A DNA stretch of 17,396 nucleotides from CAYPHA01 sp964410215 (GTDB taxonomy: Bacteria > Calditrichota > Calditrichia > Calditrichales > CAYPHA01), in contig CAYPHA010000089.1 in assembly GCA_964410215.1 (NCBI GenBank), forward strand, positions 1 to 17,396, in the 5' to 3' direction. Position numbers and translations under genes: made by a program. Position 1 is the stretch's first letter. Each line of letters starts with the position of its first letter. Of the stretch, positions 1 to 7,065 are shown one piece after another. The notes below the pieces were generated by a model. The model saw nothing but the letters and a program-made list of their open reading frames with translations, did no database searches and was not told the origin of the DNA.

Positions 1-2145
1 CTGAATACGGAATTTTCAGATCAAACCGGACAGAAAGTAAGTGATCACTTTCAGCGAATAAAAGAGGCTGACCTTGTCACGTTTATCAATAGTAATTATG
101 ACCAGCTACCGGTTTCCGGAAAGTCGTTCGTTCTACAGGCTTCTGCACGCAGGCAGCTTCCGGATTTAAAAATGGTTTATCTGAATGCGCTGTCCGGAAG
201 CAATGCTGGCCTTCAGAAGCAGGCGGCAGAAGCACTCGCTCCGATTGCAGCGGATGATGATCTGGGAACCCTGCTGTCTGCAGCAGAATTACAATCACCT
301 CCCGGAGCACGGCGTATGATCTGGAAAACGGTCGCTGAACTTGTAGAACGTTCACCAGCTCAACGTTCATTGCTTGCGGAGATCGATACAGCATACCAAT
401 CGGCTCCGGATTCAATAAAGGAAGAAATTCTCACTGTTTACAGGCGAACAGGAGGAAAACAGGCCCTCCGTTTTGTACTGAATGAAGTGAACAACGGGAA
501 GGGCGTATTGCATGAAGTTGCGGTTCGGAACCTTACCCGGTGGCCAGATGACAGCGCTGTCCGGCCGCTGTTGGACTATATAGAATCAACATCGGATCTG
601 AATGAGCAGGTTCTGTCTGTCCGCGGTTTAACCCGTTTGTTACAGGATCCGGAAATCCCGGATATTCGGGCCGTATATTATCTGCAGAAACTGTCTGAAT
701 GTGATTTGCGGCCTGAGGAAAGACGATTGGTCATCGGTACGCTCGCTCAGCGCCCTGTCCCTTCTGCGTTTGATCTTGCAATCGGCTACCTGAAGGACCC
801 TGAAGTGAGTGAGGCCGCATATACCGCTGTATTGCAGATTGCAGCTAAGGCGGATAAATCAACGATGTCCGGTAAACAAATGGCCGGTATTCTGATCGAC
901 GGCTTTGCCGGCGAATCATTACAGGAAACAGTAAAAAAAATCACTACGGTTGGTGATGCTAATGAGATCAAGCCTCCGCAGGGATTCGACGTGTTGTTTA
1001 ACGGCCGGGATCTTTCCGGATGGAAAGGATTGGTGAGTAATCCGCCCGGGCGGACAAATATGCCGGAGGAGGAATTGAGGAAAGCACAGGAAGCCGCTGA
1101 CCGGAAGATGCGGGAACATTGGCATGTCATCGACGGTATATTATTTTTTGACGGGTATGGAGAAAGTCTTTGTACCATTAAGAATTACCGGAATTATGAG
1201 CTGCTTATCGACTGGAAAATTGAAAAGGATGGTGACAGCGGTATTTATCTGAGGGGAACGCCACAGGTTCAAATGTGGGATCCGGCTTATCACCCGGAAG
1301 GATCCGGCGGATTGTTCAACAACCAGAAACATCCGTCCAAGCCTCTGGTTCTGGCCGATAATCCGGCCGGTGAATGGAACCGGTTCCGCATTATTGTGCG
1401 CGGGGAACGCGTGACGGTTTATCTGAATGAAGTTCTCGTGGTTGATAATATTCCTCTGGAAAACTACTGGGAACGGGATAAGCCACTTTATCCGTCTGAG
1501 GCGATCGAACTTCAGGCGCATTTTTCGCCGCTGTATTTTAAAAACATCTTTATTCGTGAACTGCCTGATGAGGATACGGATTACACTGGTCCTTTGTTCA
1601 ATGGGAAGGATCTCACCGGCTGGCAGGTGGTTGGTGGCGATAAACGGAACTGGTATGCGGAAGATGGCATCCTGTTCACATCGGGAGAAGGCGGTGGATG
1701 GATTGCCACGGAAAAAGAATATGCCGATTTTGAACTGAGCCTAGAATTCCGTTTACCGGAAGGTGGTAACAGCGGCGTGTTTCTGCGGGCACCCTTAGCG
1801 GGTAACCCTGCCTATGCCGGCATGGAATTTCAGGTACTTGATGACTATGCAGACGTGTACAAGGACCTGAAGCCCTGGCAGTATACTGCCAGCTTATATG
1901 GCTTGCAACCACCATCTTCACGGCAAACCAAACAGGCTGGTGAATGGCAGAAAATGGAGATAACATGTGAAGGCCCTTCCATTAAAGTAAAACTCAATGG
2001 TGTGCTGGTTAATGAGGTCAATTTAGTCGACTATATGCGCCACGTGGATTCACATCCGGGTATCAAACGCCGCAAAGGGGTTATCGGTCTTCAGAACCAT
2101 AGTACAAAAGTAGAATACAGGAATATATATATCAATGAATTATAG
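1..2145 (+). CDS. HEAT-repeat protein with two DUF1080 (3-keto-disaccharide hydrolase) domains, 5' partial
   Basis: The frame is open from base 1 with no start or signal peptide in view, so the N-terminus lies upstream; 714 residues are visible. Bases 1 to about 950 encode helical, HEAT-like repeats. Two DUF1080 domains of the concanavalin-like fold follow. The first (about 970-1560) opens with LFNGRDLSGW and the second (about 1588-2142) with LFNGKDLTGW. Each carries a GDSGIYLRG or GNSGVFLRA strand and ends in a KNIFIREL or RNIYINEL strand. DUF1080 members hydrolyse 3-keto-glycosides and are often secreted. The stop codon is followed 8 bases later by the Gfo/Idh/MocA gene, and the two are probably one operon. 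By family knowledge the oxidoreductase makes a 3-keto sugar that this protein cleaves; that partnership is inferred. HEAT plus two DUF1080 copies in one chain is an unusual layout. The family call is firm; the substrate is unknown. Confidence 0.88.
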   Translation: MNTEFSDQTGQKVSDHFQRIKEADLVTFINSNYDQLPVSGKSFVLQASARRQLPDLKMVYLNALSGSNAGLQKQAAEALAPIAADDDLGTLLSAAELQSPPGARRMIWKTVAELVERSPAQRSLLAEIDTAYQSAPDSIKEEILTVYRRTGGKQALRFVLNEVNNGKGVLHEVAVRNLTRWPDDSAVRPLLDYIESTSDLNEQVLSVRGLTRLLQDPEIPDIRAVYYLQKLSECDLRPEERRLVIGTLAQRPVPSAFDLAIGYLKDPEVSEAAYTAVLQIAAKADKSTMSGKQMAGILIDGFAGESLQETVKKITTVGDANEIKPPQGFDVLFNGRDLSGWKGLVSNPPGRTNMPEEELRKAQEAADRKMREHWHVIDGILFFDGYGESLCTIKNYRNYELLIDWKIEKDGDSGIYLRGTPQVQMWDPAYHPEGSGGLFNNQKHPSKPLVLADNPAGEWNRFRIIVRGERVTVYLNEVLVVDNIPLENYWERDKPLYPSEAIELQAHFSPLYFKNIFIRELPDEDTDYTGPLFNGKDLTGWQVVGGDKRNWYAEDGILFTSGEGGGWIATEKEYADFELSLEFRLPEGGNSGVFLRAPLAGNPAYAGMEFQVLDDYADVYKDLKPWQYTASLYGLQPPSSRQTKQAGEWQKMEITCEGPSIKVKLNGVLVNEVNLVDYMRHVDSHPGIKRRKGVIGLQNHSTKVEYRNIYINEL

Positions 2146-2153
2146 GATTGTTT

Positions 2154-3509
2154 ATGGAGAGTATGAACAAGAATAAAACCACTTCGGCGATGAACCGTCG
2201 TAATTTTATTAAAACGGGCGGCGCACTGGGAGCCGGGATCATGTTTGCACCCATGGTTATGAGCAGGGCGGAGGCAAACAATTCAAATGATATCAACATT
2301 GCTCTGTTGGGGGCCGGGGCCCAGGGACAGGTCCTCATGAATGCGATGTTGAAAATTCCGAACATCCGGTTTAAAGCGGTTTGTGATATCTGGACGGATT
2401 ATAATCAGAAACGGGCCTACCGCCTTCTGAAAAAATACAAGCATGACCTCAATGCCTATGAAGACTACCAGACCATGCTTGCCCGTGAAAAAGAGCTGGA
2501 TGCGGTTATCATAGCAACGCCCGATTTCTGGCACGCACCCCATGCTATTGCCAGTATGGAAGCGGGACTTCACGTGTATTGTGAAAAGGAGATGTCAAAT
2601 ACCCTCGAAGGGGCAAAGTCAATTGTCCGGGCAGCCCGGCGCACCGGTAAACTGGTTCAGGTCGGTCACCAGCGCAGGAGTAATCCGAGGTACCTGCATT
2701 GCTATAACACACTGATAAAGGAAGCGGATGTCCTGGGCCGGATTACCACCGTAAACGGACAATGGAACCGGGCCGTGCAACCCGATCTGGGATGGCCGGA
2801 AAAGTATACGATTCCAGGGCAGACACTCCAGAAATATGGGTTCTCCAATATGCATCAGTACCGTAACTGGCGCTGGTATAAAGGTCTGGGAGGCGGTCCG
2901 ATCGTAGATCTCGGTTCCCACCAGATCGATATCTATAACTGGTTCCTCGAAGCCGTACCCAAATCCGTAATCGCCAGTGGCGGAACCGATTATTATGATA
3001 AGAAAACGCACGAGTGGTATGATACCGTGCTGACCACCTATGAGTACGATACCAGGCACGGTACGGTTCGGGCGTTTTATCAGACGATTACGACAAACAG
3101 CAATCAGGGATATTTTGAAAATTTTATGGGTGACCAGGGTACACTGCAGATTTCTGAATCGGCAAGCAGGGGTGGTGTCTATCGTGAGCAGACAGCACCG
3201 GTCTGGGATAAATGGATCGAACTGGGCTATCTGAGTGCTCCGGAAGAAGAAGCCGCCACGCCGAAACCGGGCGTAGTTCTGGATGTCCGTGAAACGATCG
3301 CGCCGCCAAAACATGGTTTACCGGTCCTGTTTAACGATCCCTATCATAAACCACATCTTGAAAATTTCTTTAATGCCATAAGGGGAACCGAAACGCTGAA
3401 TTGTTCCGTGGATGTGGGCTATGAAACGGCTGTGACGGTACTCAAAGTCAATGAGGCTGTTCGAACCGGCCGGAAACTGACATTCAACAAAAACGAATTC
3501 CATCTATAA
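2154..3509 (+). CDS. Tat-exported Gfo/Idh/MocA family oxidoreductase
   Basis: A 451-residue NAD(P)-dependent sugar oxidoreductase. I chose ATG 2154 because AGGA (2144-2147) lies 6 bases upstream, overlapping the preceding stop. TTG 2148 and ATGs at 2163 and 2190 are alternatives with poorer spacing. The N-terminus carries a twin-arginine signal, NRRNFIK (residues 14-20), a Gly/Ala-rich core and a likely cut after AEA (39-41), so the protein is probably exported folded with its cofactor bound. The Rossmann motif GAGAQG is at 53-58. The usual EKP motif reads EKE (144-146), keeping the lysine. The catalytic-region motif GGGPIVDLGSHQID supplies D252 and H256. Family members oxidise or isomerise sugars, and those paired with DUF1080 proteins can oxidise C3 of glycosides. 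That role fits its neighbour but is inferred. An imperfect inverted repeat follows the stop. Confidence 0.9.
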   Translation: MESMNKNKTTSAMNRRNFIKTGGALGAGIMFAPMVMSRAEANNSNDINIALLGAGAQGQVLMNAMLKIPNIRFKAVCDIWTDYNQKRAYRLLKKYKHDLNAYEDYQTMLAREKELDAVIIATPDFWHAPHAIASMEAGLHVYCEKEMSNTLEGAKSIVRAARRTGKLVQVGHQRRSNPRYLHCYNTLIKEADVLGRITTVNGQWNRAVQPDLGWPEKYTIPGQTLQKYGFSNMHQYRNWRWYKGLGGGPIVDLGSHQIDIYNWFLEAVPKSVIASGGTDYYDKKTHEWYDTVLTTYEYDTRHGTVRAFYQTITTNSNQGYFENFMGDQGTLQISESASRGGVYREQTAPVWDKWIELGYLSAPEEEAATPKPGVVLDVRETIAPPKHGLPVLFNDPYHKPHLENFFNAIRGTETLNCSVDVGYETAVTVLKVNEAVRTGRKLTFNKNEFHL

Positions 3510-3513
3510 GAGG

Positions 3514-3574
3514 GACACGAAGATACACTAAGTTTTTATAAATATTATTATTTTTCTTCGTGATTCTTCGTGTC
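3514..3574. repeat. imperfect inverted repeat of CACGAAG/CTTCGTG words
   Basis: The left arm GACACGAAGATACACTAAG (3514-3532) pairs imperfectly with CTTCGTGATTCTTCGTGTC (3556-3574) around a 23-base AT-rich loop. Further TTCGTG and CCGTG words continue to about 3594. It begins 5 bases after the Gfo/Idh/MocA stop. It could act as a 3' mRNA hairpin between the sugar genes and the cytochrome genes. No clean U-run follows the right arm, so an intrinsic terminator is not established. The short-word, inverted style recalls the larger array at 12662-13795, but the sequence differs. Confidence 0.6.
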
Positions 3575-3624
3575 TCCTTCGTGGTACTCCGTGTAATAAT
3601 CTATTTCAGTTAGAGGACAGGAAC

Positions 3625-5550
3625 TTGAAAAACTGCAGAAGGCCTAAGATATCGAATACTATAAACCAGCATTTATTAGCGTTGTTTGCATTTGTTTTTG
3701 TTATATCGCTGTATGCAAAGGATGAACCGAAGCTGGGCGACATAAGCGACGGAAGCCGGACGACCCCGGTACATATCATTAAACTTATCGATCAGGACAG
3801 TTCTACCATCTTTCCGGACGAACATCCGTTGATGCCCGTATCCACCGTGTACACCTGCAGTCCATGTCATGAATATAAAACCGTCCGTAAAGGCTGGCAT
3901 TTCAATGCAGGGGACAGCGGACGCATTGATGGCAGGAAAGGGCACCCGTGGATTTACATTGATCCCGGAAGCGCCACACAGCTGGCGGTATCACCCAGGG
4001 GATGGGAAGGTACTTTTCTTCCGGACAGCCTTGGATTCAGTCCATTTGAAATGATCGCCACATTCGGCCGGCATCTGCCCGGAAATGCAAAGTCGGAATA
4101 TGATTCGCTTCACGCGCTGGAGAATTTCTGGCGGTGGCAGGTCTCCGGAACGATGGAAATTAATTGCATGATCTGCCATGACGCCGAACCGGGGTATGAT
4201 GCTGCTGAATTCTCTTCGCAGATTCTGCGCCAGAATTTCCGGTGGGCTGCAACGGCACCCCTTGCCTATGCTGAAGTGAAAGGTACAGCAAAGGACCTTC
4301 CAGATAATTATGATATATACCATGGGATTCTTCCTGATGAACCGCGAAAAATCCCCCCGACTGTAACCTATGACACACAGCGTTTTGACAGAAAAAGTCA
4401 GGTGTTTATGGATTTGACCCGTCGCATTGAGCCGGATCGCTGTTATTATTGCCATTCTGTAAAAGTCAACGATCCTGATCGTCCCGAACGATGGCATTTC
4501 GATGAAGATGTCCACCTGAAAGCCGGCTTGAACTGTGTGGATTGTCACCGTCACGGACTTGATCATAACATGGTGCGCGGTTATGAAGGAGAGGCGGAAG
4601 AGTATAATAATCCACAGGCCACCTCGTTAAGTTGTGCCGGTTGCCACCTTGGAGAGGGCATGGAAGGTGAGCCGGTTGTGAAGGGGCGGCTCGGTGCTCC
4701 CTATCCCGAACACAGGGGACTGCCTCCCGTCCATTTTGAACGCATTGCCTGTACAACCTGCCATTCCGGTTCATGGCCAAAAGAAAACGCTCTGAACGTC
4801 AAAACGTCGATTGCACACGGGCTGGGAATGCACAGTGTGAATAAGTCGGAAACAGCTCTGCCACACGTGCAGGGACCTGTTTTTGCCAGAACGGATCATG
4901 GTAAGATTACGCCGCATTACCTGTTCTGGCCCGCTTACTGGGGACAAAAAACGGATGGACGTCTCCATCCGCTGGAACCGGATAAAGTGGTACCGGTTGT
5001 AAGAAGTATGATAGGTTTCGTGGATTCTCTGGGTTCGGGTAACTGGCCTGTACTCAGCGATTCGGTTATCACGGCTGTTTTAGATAGCCTGGTTGCGCTG
5101 GGCATGACTGATCATCCGGTGTATGTAACCGGTGGCTACAGTTTTTCCCGGACAGATGCAGGCACACTGATACGTGAGAAGGAACGCATGGCAGAACCGT
5201 ACATGTGGCCCCTCGCTCATGATGTGCGCCCGGCTTCCCAGTCATTGGGCATAAACGGGTGTAATGATTGTCATACAACGGACGCCGACCTGTATTTTGG
5301 TGAAGTATCAAGGGATGCTCCGGTTGCTGCGGTAAGTGCCGAGACCCTTTCCATGTACCGGTTTATGGATGTAAATCCGGTGGCAGCCTGGATTTTTTCC
5401 TTCTCGTTCCTGTTCAGGCCCCTGCTTAAGTTCTTAATTTTGTTTGGTGTATTCATAATTACGGTGGTGTTGATTTACGGCGGATTTCAAAGTGTGAATG
5501 CGGTGATTCATTTTCTCTCGCCGGAAAGCAGCAGGGAGGATAGACGATGA
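3625..5550 (+). CDS. seven-heme membrane-anchored cytochrome c
   Basis: A 641-residue extracytoplasmic multiheme cytochrome. Translation must start at TTG 3625: AGAGGA (3612-3617) is 7 bases upstream, a signal sequence follows (hydrophobic 17-30, ending SLYAKD), and the next Met is residue 70. Seven CxxCH heme-binding motifs occur at residues 78-82, 181-185, 273-277, 304-308, 337-341, 376-380 and 546-550. The C-terminus is hydrophobic (about 585-630), giving one or two membrane segments and a short cytoplasmic tail. The stop overlaps the next gene by ATGA, so the two are translationally coupled and probably one complex. Such proteins carry electrons between a membrane quinol oxidoreductase and periplasmic partners. 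The neighbouring sugar-oxidation genes suggest, without proving, that it takes electrons from or feeds that pathway. I cannot assign it to a named family such as NrfA, Hao or OmcA. Confidence 0.88.
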   Translation: MKNCRRPKISNTINQHLLALFAFVFVISLYAKDEPKLGDISDGSRTTPVHIIKLIDQDSSTIFPDEHPLMPVSTVYTCSPCHEYKTVRKGWHFNAGDSGRIDGRKGHPWIYIDPGSATQLAVSPRGWEGTFLPDSLGFSPFEMIATFGRHLPGNAKSEYDSLHALENFWRWQVSGTMEINCMICHDAEPGYDAAEFSSQILRQNFRWAATAPLAYAEVKGTAKDLPDNYDIYHGILPDEPRKIPPTVTYDTQRFDRKSQVFMDLTRRIEPDRCYYCHSVKVNDPDRPERWHFDEDVHLKAGLNCVDCHRHGLDHNMVRGYEGEAEEYNNPQATSLSCAGCHLGEGMEGEPVVKGRLGAPYPEHRGLPPVHFERIACTTCHSGSWPKENALNVKTSIAHGLGMHSVNKSETALPHVQGPVFARTDHGKITPHYLFWPAYWGQKTDGRLHPLEPDKVVPVVRSMIGFVDSLGSGNWPVLSDSVITAVLDSLVALGMTDHPVYVTGGYSFSRTDAGTLIREKERMAEPYMWPLAHDVRPASQSLGINGCNDCHTTDADLYFGEVSRDAPVAAVSAETLSMYRFMDVNPVAAWIFSFSFLFRPLLKFLILFGVFIITVVLIYGGFQSVNAVIHFLSPESSREDRR

Positions 5551-6191
5551 TCTTCAGATTCGTTCTTGCCGTTGTGTTGCTGGCGGTCTTTGTCTGGCTG
5601 GTGATCCGGAATAATAAATCCGGAAAAACAATCACGGAAATATTCGCGCTGATAAAGCAATATTTCTATTATATTACCCATCCGTTCAAAATACAAACCG
5701 AAAAAGGTAAGCATCATATTATTATCCGTTACAGAGAAGCACTTCTCGGATCGACAGGGCTGTTGTTCCTGCTGATGGCACTATCCGGTTTTTTACCTGT
5801 GCTTCTAAGCGGAAGTCCATTGACGGGTTGGGTATTGATCATTCATGTCACTGTTGCTCCGTTTTTTCTGCTGTCTCTCGCTGCAGGTGCGCTATTTTTT
5901 GCACGTCTAAAGCAAATTAAAGGCTCCGATTTGCAACCATTACTGAATAAGGACAAACTATCCGTTAAAAAGCGCAATTTTTTAATCGTATCTAAAATCA
6001 GTTTCTGGATTCTTCTGCTGTTTTCTGTTCCTGCTGTGCTATCTGTGGTTTTAAGTATGTATCCTCTTTTCAGTGTATCAGGCCTGGAGGATATGGTGCA
6101 GATACATCGCTACACGGTTCTCAGCATGTTTGTAGTCACCGTCGTTTTTGTGATGCAGAAGGTTGACCTTGAAGTGAATAGGAAAAAATAA
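5547..6191 (+). CDS. five-helix membrane protein, candidate b-type partner of the cytochrome
   Basis: A 214-residue integral membrane protein whose ATG overlaps the stop of the cytochrome gene (ATGA) and has a strong ribosome-binding site, AGGGAGGA (5533-5540), 6 bases upstream. Predicted helices lie near residues 5-20, 66-88, 93-118, 147-173 and 183-205. A basic cytoplasmic loop follows helix 1 (20-65) and another lies between helices 3 and 4. His100 in helix 3 and His187 in helix 5 are well placed to ligate one heme b, as in the cytochrome b561 and formate-dehydrogenase gamma superfamilies. An LSG motif at 79-81 adds to that resemblance. I infer a quinone-facing subunit passing electrons to or from the seven-heme protein. 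The similarity is by topology and histidine placement only, so a heme-free anchor is possible. No terminator is obvious after it. Confidence 0.7.
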   Translation: MIFRFVLAVVLLAVFVWLVIRNNKSGKTITEIFALIKQYFYYITHPFKIQTEKGKHHIIIRYREALLGSTGLLFLLMALSGFLPVLLSGSPLTGWVLIIHVTVAPFFLLSLAAGALFFARLKQIKGSDLQPLLNKDKLSVKKRNFLIVSKISFWILLLFSVPAVLSVVLSMYPLFSVSGLEDMVQIHRYTVLSMFVVTVVFVMQKVDLEVNRKK

Positions 6192-6234
6192 AAATTAGAA
6201 CGTTTTGATCCGGGGTAATTTAGAGCACGGAACA

Positions 6235-6263
6235 TTGACACAGACAAGGAAGTGTGTTAATAT
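6235..6263 (+). promoter_or_regulatory. sigma70-like promoter with overlapping inverted repeat
   Basis: TTGACA (6235-6240), a 17-base spacer and TAATAT (6258-6263) form a near-consensus promoter, putting the transcript start near 6270, about 28 bases before the ATG at 6298. An imperfect inverted repeat, TTGACACA (6235-6242) and TGTGTTAA (6253-6260), covers both boxes and could be an operator. AAAGGTG just before the ATG serves as ribosome-binding site. Confidence 0.6.
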
Positions 6264-6297
6264 AGATGAGTTGTAATGATGAAAAGAAAGGTGTGTT

Positions 6298-6990
6298 ATG
6301 AGTAAGATATTAAAAGGCGTTTTATGTGTACTTGTTATTATTTCTCTGTTTTTTACGACAGGTATGGCACAGGAGAAGCCGGCAGCCCCCGGTGACATGG
6401 TTCCGCTGGATATCAAATTACCGAAACCCATGTTCATAGGTACCCCTCAGAATATGCAGGTACCTAATCTGGAAAAACCCCTGGGAAAACCGCGTCCACC
6501 GTTTCTGGCACCAAAGGGAACCGTGAATGCCTCTCTTAACCAGCCTGTAGCCAGCACCGACGAAGAACCGATTATTGGTGAAATCGATTTTATTACCGAC
6601 GGCGATAAAGAGGCAGCAGATGGCAGTTTTGTAGAATTAGGTCCTTTCACACAACACGTAACGGTTGATCTGGGTAAAAAACACGAAGTCTATGCGGTCG
6701 TATTGTGGCATTTTCACAAACAGCCCCGGGTTTATTTCGACGTGATTGTCCAGGTTTCCGATGATCCTGATTTTATTACTGGTGTGGAAACAATCTATAA
6801 TAATGATCTGGATAATTCTTCCGGCCAGGGTGTCGGTACCGATAAGCATTACGTTGAAACGGCGGAAGGTAAACTGATCGATGCCAAAGGTGTTCAGGGC
6901 CGTTACGTGCGCTGCTACAGCAATGGTAATACGAATAACGATCTGAATCATTATATAGAAATTGAAGTATACGGTAAACCGGTTAAATAA
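6298..6990 (+). CDS. secreted discoidin-like (F5/8 type C-like) domain protein
   Basis: A 230-residue exported protein of unknown role. A signal peptide (residues 1-24, likely cut GMA-Q) is followed by a proline-rich stretch (about 30-72, with LPKP, GKPRPP and APKG). A beta-sandwich resembling discoidin/F5-8C domains then covers about 92-228. Its cues are ITDGDKEA (99-106), VTVDLGKKHEV (121-131), VVLWHFHK, VYFDVIVQVSDDP (145-157), DNSSGQGVGTD and the closing RYVRCYSNG...EIEVYG. Such domains usually bind carbohydrate or ligands at the cell surface. The gene has its own promoter (6235-6263) and a strong terminator (7005-7037), so it is probably transcribed alone although it lies between larger clusters. 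The gene and its export are clear; the fold is moderately sure and the function unassigned. Confidence 0.85.
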   Translation: MSKILKGVLCVLVIISLFFTTGMAQEKPAAPGDMVPLDIKLPKPMFIGTPQNMQVPNLEKPLGKPRPPFLAPKGTVNASLNQPVASTDEEPIIGEIDFITDGDKEAADGSFVELGPFTQHVTVDLGKKHEVYAVVLWHFHKQPRVYFDVIVQVSDDPDFITGVETIYNNDLDNSSGQGVGTDKHYVETAEGKLIDAKGVQGRYVRCYSNGNTNNDLNHYIEIEVYGKPVK

Positions 6991-7004
6991 TTTGTTTGCC
7001 TCAG

Positions 7005-7037
7005 GCTCCTCCTTAAGTTCAGGGAGGAGCTTTTTTT
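7005..7037 (+). terminator. intrinsic terminator
   Basis: GCTCCTCC (7005-7012) pairs perfectly with GGAGGAGC (7023-7030) around a 10-base loop, followed at once by seven T residues (7031-7037). It ends transcription 14 bases after the stop of the discoidin-like gene. Confidence 0.93.
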
Positions 7038-7065
7038 ATTTACCAGTAAACAAAAAATACCCTCC

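Noticed and set aside
2619..3314. 231-codon open frame on the minus strand inside the oxidoreductase gene
   Set aside because: It is fully covered by a well-supported + strand gene with intact motifs, and its translation shows no recognisable domain.
3991..4566. 191-codon minus-strand frame opposite the cytochrome
   Set aside because: It is antisense to CxxCH-coding sequence that is clearly coding on the + strand.
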